Positions 17,977 to 27,096 of a stretch of DNA of 64,000 nucleotides are shown here, piece after piece. The DNA is taken from assembly GCF_000585995.1 (NCBI RefSeq), contig NZ_CP007410.1, positions 248,001 through 312,000 of the forward strand. Reading direction: 5' to 3'. A model generated the notes under the pieces. It saw only the letters and a list, made by a program, of their open reading frames with translations. It made no database searches and was not told the origin of the DNA. The first letter of the stretch is position 1; each line of letters opens with the position of its first letter. The DNA is from Pseudomonas brassicacearum (GTDB lineage: Bacteria > Pseudomonadota > Gammaproteobacteria > Pseudomonadales > Pseudomonadaceae). The translations under genes were made by a program, and so were the position numbers.

Positions 17977-18543
17977 ATGCGTTTTCTGCCTGGCCTGATC
18001 TGCCTGCTACCCCTCTTGAGCCCTCTGGCTCATGCCGAACTGATCGACGACATCAATGACCGTGGCGAACTGCGCATTGCCCTCGAGGCCAATACCGCTC
18101 CTTTCAATTTCAAGGAAGACGGCAAGCTCGCCGGCTTCGAAGTGGAACTGGGCCAAATGCTGGCCGGTGAACTCGATGTACAGGCCGATTTTGTGGTCAC
18201 CGATGCTGGGGATCTGCTAAGCGGTGTCGAAAGCGGCAAGTACGATGTCGCCATCAACCACATAGCAATGACCCCGGAACTGGCGGAACGTTTCGACACC
18301 AGCGCCGTTTACAGCCAACCGGATGCACAATTGCTGGCGAGTAAGGATGAGACGCCACGTCCGCTGGTCATGGCGCAGTCTTTCCAACCGGAAGAAAAGA
18401 GCGAGCCGGCGCCGAACCTGGTGATTCCGTTCCAGAAGGGTAACCCGGCGTTCAAGGCCAGCCTGGATAACGCCCTGGCGCGGATCAAGGAGGATGGAAG
18501 ACTGGAGCGGTTGTCGCAGAAGTGGTTGGGGAAGCAGGACTGA
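17977..18543 (+). CDS. Shortened family-3 solute-binding protein
   Basis: A 188-residue secreted protein: signal peptide MRFLPGLICLLPLLSPLAHA, then a bacterial extracellular solute-binding family-3 fold (RGELRIALEANTAPFNFKED, GFEVELGQMLAGEL, YDVAINHIAMTPELAERFDT). Full members such as the 266-residue one at 29032 are about 80 residues longer. Here the chain passes from the first hinge (YSQPDAQLLASKDE) straight to the C-terminal helices (NPAFKASLDNALARIKEDGR), so most of lobe II is absent without a frameshift. No permease adjoins it. AAGGAG lies seven bases before the ATG, so it is probably expressed. Confidence 0.8.
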   Translation: MRFLPGLICLLPLLSPLAHAELIDDINDRGELRIALEANTAPFNFKEDGKLAGFEVELGQMLAGELDVQADFVVTDAGDLLSGVESGKYDVAINHIAMTPELAERFDTSAVYSQPDAQLLASKDETPRPLVMAQSFQPEEKSEPAPNLVIPFQKGNPAFKASLDNALARIKEDGRLERLSQKWLGKQD

Positions 18544-18577
18544 CAGCGATTAAAGATCGGACTCAAGCGCTGTTTTT

Positions 18578-18711
18578 TGTGGCGAGGGGATTTATCCCCG
18601 CTGGGCTGCGAAGCAGCCCCAAACAGCCGTTGCCCGGTGTGTCTGAATGATTGCATCGCTTGCATGGGGGGCGCTGCGCACCCCAGCGGGGATAAATCCC
18701 CTCGCCACAGG
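18578..18711. repeat. REPIN, class 1 variant
   Basis: Arms read GTGGCGAGGGGATTTATCCC and GGGATAAATCCCCTCGCCAC. The outer GTGGCGAGGG is as in class 1 but the inner palindrome is GGGGATTTATCCCC, the only such copy in the window. Inner hairpins GGGCTGCGAAGCAGCCC and GGGGCGCTGCGCACCCC-like are present. Confidence 0.88.
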
Positions 18712-18717
18712 GGGATT

Positions 18718-19344
18718 TCAAGGTCTACGCCAGACACTCGCCAACCAAGGCTGTTGCTCCCGCGGCAGCCCCGCCGGCCGGTAGTAATGCTCCAGCTCCA
18801 CAAAACCTGCGTCGCCGAGTAGCGCTCGCCAGGCCGCGAGGTCGTGATAGGCGCCGAAGCGCTGGCCGTTCCAGCCTTCCTGGTTTTCGCCCCGAGGGTT
18901 GGAGCTGAACAGCACGCCCCCGGGCTTGAGCGTGGCGTGTAGTTGTTTCAGCACCCGGGGCAGCTCCTGGACCGGAATATGAAACAGTACGGCGTTGGCG
19001 AAGATCCCGTCGAAACGTTCGGCCGGCAGGTCGAGTTTCAAAAAGTCCTGTTGCCACACTTCGCACCCACTTTCCTGGCGCGCCATCCGGGCAAACTCCG
19101 CTGAGCCGTCGAGGCCGACCGCGATATGGCCCATGGCGGTGAACGTTCGCAGGTCTCGTCCGGGGCCGCAGCCGAAGTCCAGGATGTGCAAGGGGGCCTT
19201 GGCCTGAATATGCCGCAGTAACGCGTCGATGTTCTGGCTGACGTCGTGATCGCGGGTGCCTTCGCGAAAGCTATCGGCGACCGCGTTGTAATGGCCCAGG
19301 GTCGTGGCGGTGATGGTCTGCAGGTCGTCGGGGGTGTGTTTCAT
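18718..19344 (-). CDS. Class I SAM-dependent methyltransferase
   Basis: A 208-residue methyltransferase. The SAM-binding motif I is LHILDFGCGPGRDLRTF (about 54-70), motif II acid GLDGSAEFARMAR, and motif IV FDGIFANAVLFHIPVQELP. The substrate is unknown. Relatives act on small molecules or proteins, so no pathway is assigned. It stands between a REPIN and the methionine transporter operon, on the same strand as the latter but downstream of it by 80 bp; cotranscription is possible. Confidence 0.82.
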   Translation of the reverse strand: MKHTPDDLQTITATTLGHYNAVADSFREGTRDHDVSQNIDALLRHIQAKAPLHILDFGCGPGRDLRTFTAMGHIAVGLDGSAEFARMARQESGCEVWQQDFLKLDLPAERFDGIFANAVLFHIPVQELPRVLKQLHATLKPGGVLFSSNPRGENQEGWNGQRFGAYHDLAAWRALLGDAGFVELEHYYRPAGLPREQQPWLASVWRRP

Positions 19345-19425
19345 GGTTCGGGGACTTGGGTTGGGAGCGTCAGCCGACTATACCGCAAGCAGACTCACTC
19401 CCCCATTGGCATCGGCCAACGCCGC

Positions 19426-20070
19426 CTAACGCTTGTTCAAGCCCCGCGCCAATCGGTCCCCACCCAGTTGAATCACCGCCACCAACGCCACCAGCAACAC
19501 GATCACCGTGAGCATGATCTGGCTGTCGAATCGCTGGTAGCCATACCGGTAGGCGATGTCCCCCAGGCCTCCGGCGCCGATCGCGCCGGCCATGGCCGAG
19601 GAGTTGATCATGGTCACCAGCGTGATGGTAAAACCGCCGACGATGCCCGGCAGTGCTTCGGGCAGCAGCACGTGCCAGACGATGTGCCAGCGCCGGCACC
19701 CCATGGCCTGGGCCGCTTCGATCAGGCCGTGGTCGACCTCCCGCAGGCTGACTTCGGCGATGCGGGCGAAGAACGGTGTGGCGGCGATGGTCAGGGGGAC
19801 CACCGCAGCCCAAACGCCGTAGGTGGTGCCGACAATCAGCCGCGTGAACGGAATCAACGCCACCATCAGAATCAGGAAGGGGATCGAGCGAAACAGGTTC
19901 ACGAATGCGCCCAGGGCGCGATTCAGGGCGGGCGCTTCATAGATCCCGCCCTTGCCGCTGGTGACCAGAATCACCGCCAGCGGAATGCCCGCCAGCAACG
20001 CGATCAACGACGACACGCCGACCATCAGGAAGGTGTCGATGAAACCCTGCAATAACCGATCAAACCACAT
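19426..20070 (-). CDS. metI: D-methionine ABC transporter permease
   Basis: Inner-membrane permease of the MetNIQ methionine importer, 214 residues with about five hydrophobic spans. The ABC coupling loop is [21 protein letters not shown] (about 127-147). The first ATG that begins the family N-terminus ([20 protein letters not shown]) is at 20070. It overlaps the last 11 bases of metN, so translation is probably coupled. It is the last gene of the metQ-metN-metI run. Confidence 0.94.
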   Translation of the reverse strand: MWFDRLLQGFIDTFLMVGVSSLIALLAGIPLAVILVTSGKGGIYEAPALNRALGAFVNLFRSIPFLILMVALIPFTRLIVGTTYGVWAAVVPLTIAATPFFARIAEVSLREVDHGLIEAAQAMGCRRWHIVWHVLLPEALPGIVGGFTITLVTMINSSAMAGAIGAGGLGDIAYRYGYQRFDSQIMLTVIVLLVALVAVIQLGGDRLARGLNKR

Positions 20071-21184
20071 AACCCAGCACCTCCACCCGTTGCGCCCAAT
20101 TGCCCGCACGTTGGCGCAGTTCCTCGGCACCCCATGACGAGCCACTCACCGCCAGCAGCAATTGCCCTAGCCCGTGGCCCTGAATCCGTTCGATGCCACC
20201 GTGCAGCAGCCGCACCCGACCACCGAGGGCGTTGAACAAGGCTGCGAGGTCCGGCTCGTCCCGCCCGATACCGGTGAATTGCAGGCGCAGCACGGTGGCC
20301 GCATCCGCCGATGCGGGTTGCACCTGCAGGCGGCCTTGCAGTTCTTCCGGTATGGCGTGTTGCAGCGGGGCCAGCAGCGTTCGGCTGACTTCGTGTTGCG
20401 GATTGCCGAACACTTCCCAGACGGGCCCCTGCTCGACGATCCGCCCTTGCTCGAGCACCACCACCCGGTCGCACACTTCGCGGATCACTGCCATCTCGTG
20501 GGTGATCAGTACGATGGTCAGGCCCAGTCGCTGATTGATCTCACGCAGCAGACCGAGGATCGACTGGGTGGTCTCCGGGTCCAGGGCCGAGGTGGCCTCG
20601 TCGCACAACAGAATCTGCGGATCATGCACCAGCGCCCGGGCGATCCCGACGCGCTGCTTCTGCCCGCCCGAGAGCTGCGCCGGGTAGGCCTTGTGCTTGC
20701 CTTGCAAGCCCACCAGCTCCAACAGCTCGCGAACTTTCTGCTGGCGTTGTTCCTTGGGCACGCCGGCGACTTTGAGTGGCAGCTCGACGTTCTGCCACAC
20801 GGTCTTGGCCGACATCAGGTTGAAGTGCTGGAAGATCATGCCGACGCGCCGACGCAGTTCCACCAGGCGGTCTTCATCGAACTCGCCGATGTTCACCTGA
20901 TCGATCAGCACCCGTCCGCTGGTGGGTTGTTCCAGACGGTTGATGGTGCGGATCAGCGATGACTTGCCGGCGCCGCTGCGGCCGATGATGCCGAACACCT
21001 CGCCGCGCTGGATCGCCAGGTCAATGCCGTGCAGCGCAGCCACCGGGCCTTGGCTGCCGCTGTAAGTCTTGCCCAGGCCGATAAACCGCACATGGGCACG
21101 GTTCAGCTCCGGATGCAGTTCGGTGTGTCCGGCGCTCTGGGGCGCGGGGGCTTCATCTCTGAGTCGAGCGTTGACGGCGTTCAT
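20060..21184 (-). CDS. metN: Methionine ABC transporter ATP-binding protein
   Basis: ATPase of the methionine importer, 374 residues. Walker A is [20 protein letters not shown] (near residues 68-87), the ABC signature [15 protein letters not shown], Walker [14 protein letters not shown] and the H-loop [10 protein letters not shown]-terminal NIL domain (about 295-374) is the methionine-binding regulatory domain that in E. coli MetN gives transinhibition. ATG 21184 follows the metQ stop by 2 bases and has GGAAGG upstream; the TTG at 21190 overlaps metQ and is less likely. Confidence 0.95.
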   Translation of the reverse strand: MNAVNARLRDEAPAPQSAGHTELHPELNRAHVRFIGLGKTYSGSQGPVAALHGIDLAIQRGEVFGIIGRSGAGKSSLIRTINRLEQPTSGRVLIDQVNIGEFDEDRLVELRRRVGMIFQHFNLMSAKTVWQNVELPLKVAGVPKEQRQQKVRELLELVGLQGKHKAYPAQLSGGQKQRVGIARALVHDPQILLCDEATSALDPETTQSILGLLREINQRLGLTIVLITHEMAVIREVCDRVVVLEQGRIVEQGPVWEVFGNPQHEVSRTLLAPLQHAIPEELQGRLQVQPASADAATVLRLQFTGIGRDEPDLAALFNALGGRVRLLHGGIERIQGHGLGQLLLAVSGSSWGAEELRQRAGNWAQRVEVLGYVV

Positions 21185-21186
21185 GA

Positions 21187-21996
21187 TCAACCTTCCCAGC
21201 CGGCCTGATAGAGCTTGCCGTGGGCCTTGTCCAGGGCGGCGCGCACGGCAGGCGAGTGCTGGTAGATGTCGACGAACTTGATCAATCGTGGATCGTCCTG
21301 GCTCTTGGGCTGGATCACGAACTGGATCACGTATTCCTTGTGATCGAGGCCATCGAACAGCAGGGCAGACGTGGCATCGAAGGTCTTGGCCAGGCGTATG
21401 TAGGCGGGGTAGCCCTGCACCAGGTCGGCGTCTTCATAGGCGCGCACCAGTTGCACGGCTTCGACCTGCAGGATCTTGAGTTGCTTCGGGTTGGCGACGA
21501 TGTCGTCTTCGGTGGCCTTGTAGCCCACGCCTGGCTTGAGGGTGATCAGCCCGGCCTTGGCCAGCAGTTGCAGGCCACGACCGCTGTTGATCGGGTCGTT
21601 GGCGATGGCGACAGTCGCGCCTTCGGGCAATTCGTCGAAGCTTTTGTATTTTTTCGAATAGAGGCCGACGTTGTTGATGATCCCCGGTGCAAAGGGCACC
21701 AGATCGAACCCGGCGGCGGCCTTGGCGTTTTCCAGGAAGGGGATGTGCTGGAAATAATTCACGTCGATATCGCCAGAAGCGAGGCTGACGTTCGGCGCGA
21801 TCCAGTCGCTGAACTCCACCAGCTCGACCTTCAGGCCTTGCTTGCCGGCCTCTTCCACGGCCGCCTCCAGGGGAATGGCGAACGCGGCGGTGGTGCCGAT
21901 TTTCAGCGGTGCATCGGCGGCAAACAGCGCCGAGCTGAACAGGCCGAGGGCCAGGGCCAGTGCTTTGACTGGCAGGGTTAGAAGTTGCGTGGTCAT
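21187..21996 (-). CDS. metQ: Methionine-binding protein MetQ (NlpA family)
   Basis: A 269-residue periplasmic substrate-binding protein of the NlpA/MetQ family, with signal peptide [20 protein letters not shown] (cleavage near LFAADA). Family segments include [26 protein letters not shown] and [21 protein letters not shown]. There is no lipobox cysteine, unlike E. coli MetQ, so it may be soluble. It heads metQNI. In related genomes a second NlpA-type protein beside sulfur monooxygenases may prefer other sulfur compounds, so methionine specificity is likely but not certain. Confidence 0.92.
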   Translation of the reverse strand: MTTQLLTLPVKALALALGLFSSALFAADAPLKIGTTAAFAIPLEAAVEEAGKQGLKVELVEFSDWIAPNVSLASGDIDVNYFQHIPFLENAKAAAGFDLVPFAPGIINNVGLYSKKYKSFDELPEGATVAIANDPINSGRGLQLLAKAGLITLKPGVGYKATEDDIVANPKQLKILQVEAVQLVRAYEDADLVQGYPAYIRLAKTFDATSALLFDGLDHKEYVIQFVIQPKSQDDPRLIKFVDIYQHSPAVRAALDKAHGKLYQAGWEG

Positions 21997-22036
21997 GTTG
22001 GTTATTCCAGTCATTGATTAATTGAGCCATGTGCTT

Positions 22037-22168
22037 GTGTGGCGAGGGAGCTTGCTCCCGCTGGGCCGCGAAGCGGCCCCAAACCAGTCCGCTCGGTCTG
22101 TCGGTTGAAACCTCGCCGGTTGGGCGCCTGCTTCGCAGTCGGGCGGGAGCAAGCTCCCTCGCCACAGG
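22037..22168. repeat. REPIN, class 1, inside the sulfur gene run
   Basis: Arms GTGGCGAGGGAGCTTGCTCC and GGGAGCAAGCTCCCTCGCCA. It starts 1 base after the stop of the flavin monooxygenase gene and ends 41 bases before metQ, so it separates the two halves of the run. Confidence 0.92.
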
Positions 22169-22169
22169 G

Positions 22170-23528
22170 TCAGTGTCGGTAGGTTGAGCCGGTGTGTTGT
22201 CCAGGTAGATGAGCCCCCGCGCGGAACAGCTTTTCCCGCAGGGTCCCGTTGTCGTATTCGGTCTTGTACGAACCACGTCGCTGCAGTTCGGGAATCACCA
22301 GGTCGATGAAGTCCACATAGCTTTGCGGCGTCACGATGCGGGTCAGGTTGAAGCCATCGAGGCCGGTTTCGGCGATCCACGACTCCAGCTCGTCGGCCAC
22401 CTGTTCGGGCGAGCCGACCACCGTGATGTAGCGGCCACCCAAGGCGTGTTGCTCCAATAATCTGCGCCGGGTCCAATCGTTGTTCTGCAGGGTCTTGGTG
22501 GCGGACTGGATGGCGTTGCTTTTCACGTACTGGATCGGCTCGTCCAGTTCGTAGGCGGAAAAATCGATGCCCGTCGATGCGGAAAAATGTGCCACCCCGG
22601 CCTCGGCGCTGGCGTAGCCCAGGTACTCGGCATGCTTGGCCCAGGCGGCCGCTTCGGTCTCGCCGACGATCACGTTCAGGCCCATGAATACCTTGATGTC
22701 CTCCGGGTTGCGCCCGGCCTCGACGGCACTGGTGCGAACCTTGTCCACCTGGACCTTGGTCGCTGGTTTGTTCTGACCGCTGATGAACACGCACTCGGCG
22801 TGTCGCCCGGCAAACAACAAGCCGCGTTCCGAACTGCCGGCCTGGAACAACACCGGCGTGCGCTGGGGCGACGGTTCGCACAGGTGATAACCCTCGACCT
22901 GATAGAACTCGCCCTGGTGCCGGACCTTGTGCACTTTCTCTGGCTGCGCATAGATCCGCTGCTGGCGATCGTTGAGCACCGCGTCGTTTTCCCAGCTGCC
23001 TTCCCAGAGTTTGTAGAGCACTTGCAGGTACTCGTCGGCCTGGTCGTAGCGGCGGTCATGCTCCACTTGTGCGGTCAGGCCCATGGCTTTGGCGGCGCTG
23101 TCCAGGTAGCCGGTGACGATGTTCCAGCCGACCCGGCCGCGGCTCAGGTGGTCGAGGGTGCTCATGCGTCGGGCAAACAGGTACGGCGGTTCGTAGGTGA
23201 GGTTGGCGGTGAGGCCGAAGCCCAGGTTGTTCGTGACGGCGGCCATTGCCGAGACCAGCAGCAACGGGTCGTTGACCGGCAGCTGGATCGACTCTTTCAG
23301 AGTGACGTCCACCGACTGTTGGTACACGTCATAGACGCCGACGATATCGGCGATGAACAGCCCGTCGAACAGCCCGCGCTCGAGCAGCTGCGCCAGGGCG
23401 GTCCAGTATTCGAGGGTGTTGTACTGGGTCGACGTGTCCTGGGGATGGGTCCACAAGCCATGATTGATATGCCCGATGCAGTTCATGTTGAACGCGTTGA
23501 GCAGAATTTTTTTCTTGCTGTGGGCCAT
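22170..23528 (-). CDS. LLM-class FMN-dependent monooxygenase (NtaA/SnaA/DszA type)
   Basis: A 452-residue flavin-dependent monooxygenase that uses reduced flavin from a separate reductase. Family segments: MNCIGHINHGLWTHP, LFDGLFIADIVGVYD, TANLTYEPPYLFARRMSTLD and HLSRGRVGWNIVTGYLDSAA. The DszA/SnaA/NtaA subfamily oxidises sulfones, chelators or sulfonates; here the neighbours point to release of sulfur from an organosulfur compound. Its ATG (23528) overlaps the TGA of the upstream SfnB-type gene by one base (TGATG), so translation is coupled. No flavin reductase gene lies in the window. Confidence 0.88.
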   Translation of the reverse strand: MAHSKKKILLNAFNMNCIGHINHGLWTHPQDTSTQYNTLEYWTALAQLLERGLFDGLFIADIVGVYDVYQQSVDVTLKESIQLPVNDPLLLVSAMAAVTNNLGFGLTANLTYEPPYLFARRMSTLDHLSRGRVGWNIVTGYLDSAAKAMGLTAQVEHDRRYDQADEYLQVLYKLWEGSWENDAVLNDRQQRIYAQPEKVHKVRHQGEFYQVEGYHLCEPSPQRTPVLFQAGSSERGLLFAGRHAECVFISGQNKPATKVQVDKVRTSAVEAGRNPEDIKVFMGLNVIVGETEAAAWAKHAEYLGYASAEAGVAHFSASTGIDFSAYELDEPIQYVKSNAIQSATKTLQNNDWTRRRLLEQHALGGRYITVVGSPEQVADELESWIAETGLDGFNLTRIVTPQSYVDFIDLVIPELQRRGSYKTEYDNGTLREKLFRAGAHLPGQHTGSTYRH

Positions 23529-24721
23529 CAAATGGTCCCCCGCAGCGGCGGCTTTTCATCGTTGAGGTAGAAGTTACCCACCGCGTGATACTTCCAGCGC
23601 ACCGGGTCATGCAGGGTGTGCACCCGGGCATTGCGCCAGTGGCGATCCAGGCCATGTTCAGCCAGGGTCGCCTGGCTGCCGGCCAACTCGAACAGGGTGC
23701 TGCCGGCGGCGAGGGCAATCTCGGTGCTGATGGCGCGGGCTTCGGCCACGGCAATCGAGGCGGCGGCGACCGTGTCGGCCTGCGGGTTGGCCTGGGCCTG
23801 GTCGAGAAACTCGCCCGCGCGTTCCAGCAGGGCTTCGGCGGCGTGCAGGCGGATGCTCAGTCGGCCGAAGCTTTTGAGGGTGTGCGGGTCTTCGGTGGCA
23901 ACGTCGCTGGTGGCGTCGATCCAGGGCCGGGTTTTGCTGCGGACAAAGTGCAGGGCGTCTTCATAGGCGGCGCGGGCGATGCCGGTGTCGATGGCCGCGT
24001 GAAGAATCTGCGCCAGCGGCCCCACCGGTGTCGGGCGTTCGAAGGCGCTCTGGAACGGCACGATGTCTTCGGCAGAGACATAGACGTCCTCGAACACCAC
24101 CGAACCGCTGCCCGTGGTGCGCTGGCCGAAACCGCTCCAGTCGTCGATGACCGTCAGGCCTTTGCTGTCGCGAGGGACGAAGGCCAGTTGCTGCACGCCG
24201 TTTTCATCCACCACCGACGTAGGAATGCGCTGGGCGTAGATCGCTCCCGTGGCGTAGAACTTGCGGCCGTTGATGCGATAGCCTTCGCCGTCGCGGCGCA
24301 ATTGGGTCGTGCGGTCGTGGGCGGTCTTGGTGCCCAGTTCGGCCAGCGCATTGCCGAACCGCTGGCCGGCCAGCACTTCGGCGTACAGGCGTTGCTTTTG
24401 CGCTTCGCTGCCGTTCACTCGCAGCACTTCCAGGGCGTAGTAATGGTTTTGCGGTATCTGTCCCAGGGAGCCGTCGGCCTGAGCAATCAGCGCAATGACC
24501 TTGGCCAGCGTGACGTTGGAAACGCCTGCGCCGCCATAGGCCTTGGGCACGCTGATGCCCCACAGGCCGGAGCGGGAAAAAGCCTCCAGTTCCGGGTGTG
24601 GCAGGCGACGCTCACGGTCGCGCAGGGCGCTGTCGCGCTTGAAGTCGTCGGCCAGGTCGCTGGCCACGATCAGGGCTTGTTCATCGCTGGTGATCACCGC
24701 GACGTGTTGAGAAAACGTCAT
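23528..24721 (-). CDS. SfnB-type acyl-CoA dehydrogenase-like oxidoreductase, copy 1
   Basis: A 397-residue flavoprotein of the acyl-CoA dehydrogenase fold, closest in pattern to SfnB/DszC sulfur-acquisition oxidoreductases. It shows LPHPELEAFSRSGLWGISVP, QIPQNHYYALEVL, VIDDWSGFGQRTTGSG and the C-terminal WRNARVHTLHDPVRWKYHAV. The last two motifs are nearly identical in the upstream paralogue at 24745. DszC-like enzymes monooxygenate organosulfur compounds with reduced flavin rather than dehydrogenate acyl-CoA. It overlaps the LLM monooxygenase gene by one base. Confidence 0.86.
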   Translation of the reverse strand: MTFSQHVAVITSDEQALIVASDLADDFKRDSALRDRERRLPHPELEAFSRSGLWGISVPKAYGGAGVSNVTLAKVIALIAQADGSLGQIPQNHYYALEVLRVNGSEAQKQRLYAEVLAGQRFGNALAELGTKTAHDRTTQLRRDGEGYRINGRKFYATGAIYAQRIPTSVVDENGVQQLAFVPRDSKGLTVIDDWSGFGQRTTGSGSVVFEDVYVSAEDIVPFQSAFERPTPVGPLAQILHAAIDTGIARAAYEDALHFVRSKTRPWIDATSDVATEDPHTLKSFGRLSIRLHAAEALLERAGEFLDQAQANPQADTVAAASIAVAEARAISTEIALAAGSTLFELAGSQATLAEHGLDRHWRNARVHTLHDPVRWKYHAVGNFYLNDEKPPLRGTI

Positions 24722-24744
24722 GTACTGCTCCAGAGGTCGGGTCG

Positions 24745-25992
24745 TCAGATCCAGGAATGTCGGGCCGGTAAGGTGCCGTTCAGGTGGTAGGCGCCTACCG
24801 CGTGATACTTCCAGCGCACCGGGTCGTGCAGGGTGTGGACCCGCGCGTTGCGCCAGTGGCGATCGAGATTGAATTCGGCGAGGGTGGCGCGGCTGCCGGC
24901 CAGCTCGAAGAGCTTTTCGCTGGCGTGCAGGGCGATCTCGGTGGTGAGCACCTTGGCCTCGGCCACCGCAATCGAGGCTCGGGCGGCCGATTGCGCGGTG
25001 ATCGGCGCGGCGCTGACCTGGTCCAGCACTCGTCCGGCTTTGCGCAACAGTGCTTCGGCGGCGTGCAGTTCGATTTTCAGTTTGCCGATGTCGGCAATCA
25101 CGTAGAGGTCGTCACTGGCGCGGTCGACCTTGGCGTCGATCCAGGGCCGGGCGCGTTCGCGAACGAAGGTGATGGCATCGTCAATGGCGCCACGGGCAAT
25201 GCCCGCGTCGATGGCGGCCTGGATCAATTGCGAGATCGCACCCTGTACATTTGGCGTCTCATTGATGCGCCAGTTAGCCAACACCAGTTCAGCGTCGACC
25301 CGCACGTTGTTCAGTAACACGGTGCCGCTGGCCGTGGTGCGCTGGCCGAAGCCCGACCAGTCGTCGACGATGCGCAGCCCCGGAGTGCCGCGGCGAACGA
25401 ACGCCAATACCTGGCGGCCCTGGTCATTCAGTGCCTTGACTGCCACCCAGTGGGCGAACAGCGCGCCGGTGGAGTAGAACTTCTGTCCGCTGATGACAAA
25501 ACCGTCACCGTCACCGTCAGCGCTGATCCGTGCCTTGAGTTCAAGGGTATTGCGGGTGCCTCGTTCCGGCCCGGCGTTGCCGATGCGCCAGCCTTCGAGC
25601 ACGCTCTGCAGAAGGATTTCTTTCTGCCGTTCGGTGCCTGTGCCGAGAATCAGCTGGAGCACACCGAATTGGTTCTGCGGAATCTGCCCAAGGGCCGGGT
25701 CGGCAGCGGAGATGATCGCGAACACGTCGGCAAGGGTGACGAACGAAACCTGCGGGCCGCCGTATTCCCGGGGGATGCTGATGCTGCCGAGCCCTGTACG
25801 GGTGAACTGCTCGATCTCTGACCAGGGCAGTTTGCGCTGTTGATCTCGCCGCGCGGCCTGCTGACGGGCGACCTGCGCCAGTTCATGGGCGGCTTTGATC
25901 GCCTCGGCATCATTGCGCAGCACCTGTGCGGGCAACAACAGCGGTGCGATGTCCAGGTCGCTCTGGAGCTTTGCTTGCGCCAAATCCGACAT
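24745..25992 (-). CDS. SfnB-type acyl-CoA dehydrogenase-like oxidoreductase, copy 2
   Basis: A 415-residue paralogue of the gene at 23528, 23 bp upstream of it on the same strand. Shared segments are ALGQIPQNQFGVLQLILG, VDDWSGFGQRTTASGTVLL and DRHWRNARVHTLHDPVRWK. The ATG at 25992 has GGAG eight bases upstream; the GTG at 26001 is too close to it. It is the first gene of the run SfnB2-SfnB1-LLM-metQNI. Sulfur-starvation regulation is inferred from the family; no sigma-54 -24/-12 element was found upstream. Confidence 0.86.
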   Translation of the reverse strand: MSDLAQAKLQSDLDIAPLLLPAQVLRNDAEAIKAAHELAQVARQQAARRDQQRKLPWSEIEQFTRTGLGSISIPREYGGPQVSFVTLADVFAIISAADPALGQIPQNQFGVLQLILGTGTERQKEILLQSVLEGWRIGNAGPERGTRNTLELKARISADGDGDGFVISGQKFYSTGALFAHWVAVKALNDQGRQVLAFVRRGTPGLRIVDDWSGFGQRTTASGTVLLNNVRVDAELVLANWRINETPNVQGAISQLIQAAIDAGIARGAIDDAITFVRERARPWIDAKVDRASDDLYVIADIGKLKIELHAAEALLRKAGRVLDQVSAAPITAQSAARASIAVAEAKVLTTEIALHASEKLFELAGSRATLAEFNLDRHWRNARVHTLHDPVRWKYHAVGAYHLNGTLPARHSWI

Positions 25993-26213
25993 TACAGCCA
26001 CTCCGTGGCTGCAGGCAGCGCGTTGGCATTCTGCACTGGGGTGATTGTGTTCCGTACCATACCCACCTCACATCTTTTCGGAAAACGCCGCGATGAATGC
26101 GACGAGTCAAAATCAAGGATGTCCGGTGGTCCGGTGTATATACCCTAAGCGTGTATAAATTATTTTTGAACTAACTTTTAGGAATATCAATAGAGGGCTT
26201 TTGCAGAGTGATG

Positions 26214-26311
26214 GTGTGGCGAGGGAGCTTGCTCCCGCTGGGTTGCGCAGCAACCCTTCTGTTTGCCGGTGGGTGCTACGCACCCAAGCGGGAGCAAGCT
26301 CCCTCGCCACA
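26214..26311. repeat. REPIN, class 1
   Basis: Arms GTGGCGAGGGAGCTTGCTCC and GGGAGCAAGCTCCCTCGCCA, inner hairpins GGTTGCGCAGCAACC and GGTGCTACGCACC. The rest of the gap 25993-26319 holds the short direct repeat GTGTATA (26134, 26151), without a clear promoter. Confidence 0.92.
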
Positions 26312-26319
26312 AAAGCTAC

Positions 26320-27096
26320 TCAACAGTGCTTATTTTTGTCGGAGGCCTCGGCCGCCATGAGCAGCTCTTTCGAGGGCTTTTTCAGATACGGATTGGCGCA
26401 CCCGATTTTCAACGTTCGCGGCGGTGCCCAGTGGGAGTTGTTTCCCACCCGATCAATGATGCAGTAGGTCACTTCCAGACGCAGGTCTTCGCCTGCTTCC
26501 AAAATGATCTGCGGCGGCACCCAGATATGGATCGGCTGGCCAACCTCGGTCGGTTTGACCGGCGGCAGGTCCATGCGCACATCGCCCCAGCGCAGGGTGA
26601 CCGCATCGCCGGCGGCCATGTTCAGGTAGGGTTCGATCGTCACGGGTACGCCGCGCTTGACCTGGTTCGGGTTCACCCCTTGGCGACGGATGGTGCCGGG
26701 AATGCGCACCGGCGCCAGGCCCTGGTTTTCGTCGCCGCTCAGGGCTGACGGTTGGCCGCCGGGGCAGTCGAGCTTTACCTGCACCCGTTGCGTGGCTGAC
26801 AGAGCCGGCCCGCGTCCGACCTGCATCACACGATAATGGATGCGCGAGGTGCCGTTGACGATGAAACTCTCCGGTACCCGCAACGTGACGCTGCCCTGTA
26901 CGTCCGTTTGCGACAGCAGGCGAGAGCCCACGTAGCAGTTGTCCCAGAACAGTTCGATCAGATCGCCCGCGTCCATGCCAGGGTAGGGGGCAATGGCGAC
27001 CTCCAGATGAGCAGCACTGGTGATGTTGATACCGGTAGGGTGGGCATTGGCCAGGGTGGGCGCGGACAGCTCAGCAATGTTCGACGTACATGTCAT
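26320..27096 (-). CDS. Hypothetical protein with two Ig-like modules
   Basis: A 258-residue protein with no signal peptide or membrane segment. Two similar beta-rich halves are visible: YPGMDAGDLIELFWDNCYVG then VTLRVPESFIVNGTSRIHYR, and LNMAAGDAVTLRWGDVRMDL then IHIWVPPQIILEAGEDLRLE. Each reads as an Ig-like sandwich of the kind common in Pseudomonas repeat proteins. AAGGAG sits eight bases before ATG 27096. It is a single-gene unit with an AT-rich upstream region of about 500 bp. Function unknown; it might bind a partner or be secreted without a classical signal. Confidence 0.75.
   Translation of the reverse strand: MTCTSNIAELSAPTLANAHPTGINITSAAHLEVAIAPYPGMDAGDLIELFWDNCYVGSRLLSQTDVQGSVTLRVPESFIVNGTSRIHYRVMQVGRGPALSATQRVQVKLDCPGGQPSALSGDENQGLAPVRIPGTIRRQGVNPNQVKRGVPVTIEPYLNMAAGDAVTLRWGDVRMDLPPVKPTEVGQPIHIWVPPQIILEAGEDLRLEVTYCIIDRVGNNSHWAPPRTLKIGCANPYLKKPSKELLMAAEASDKNKHC

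Noticed and set aside
22037..22168. Palindromic repeats considered as CRISPR repeats
   Set aside because: They occur as isolated inverted pairs scattered between genes, not as regularly spaced direct repeats with unique spacers, and no cas genes are present.
25993..26213. A sigma-54 promoter upstream of the SfnB-type genes
   Set aside because: TGGTACGGAACAC was considered, but the GC at the -12 position is missing.
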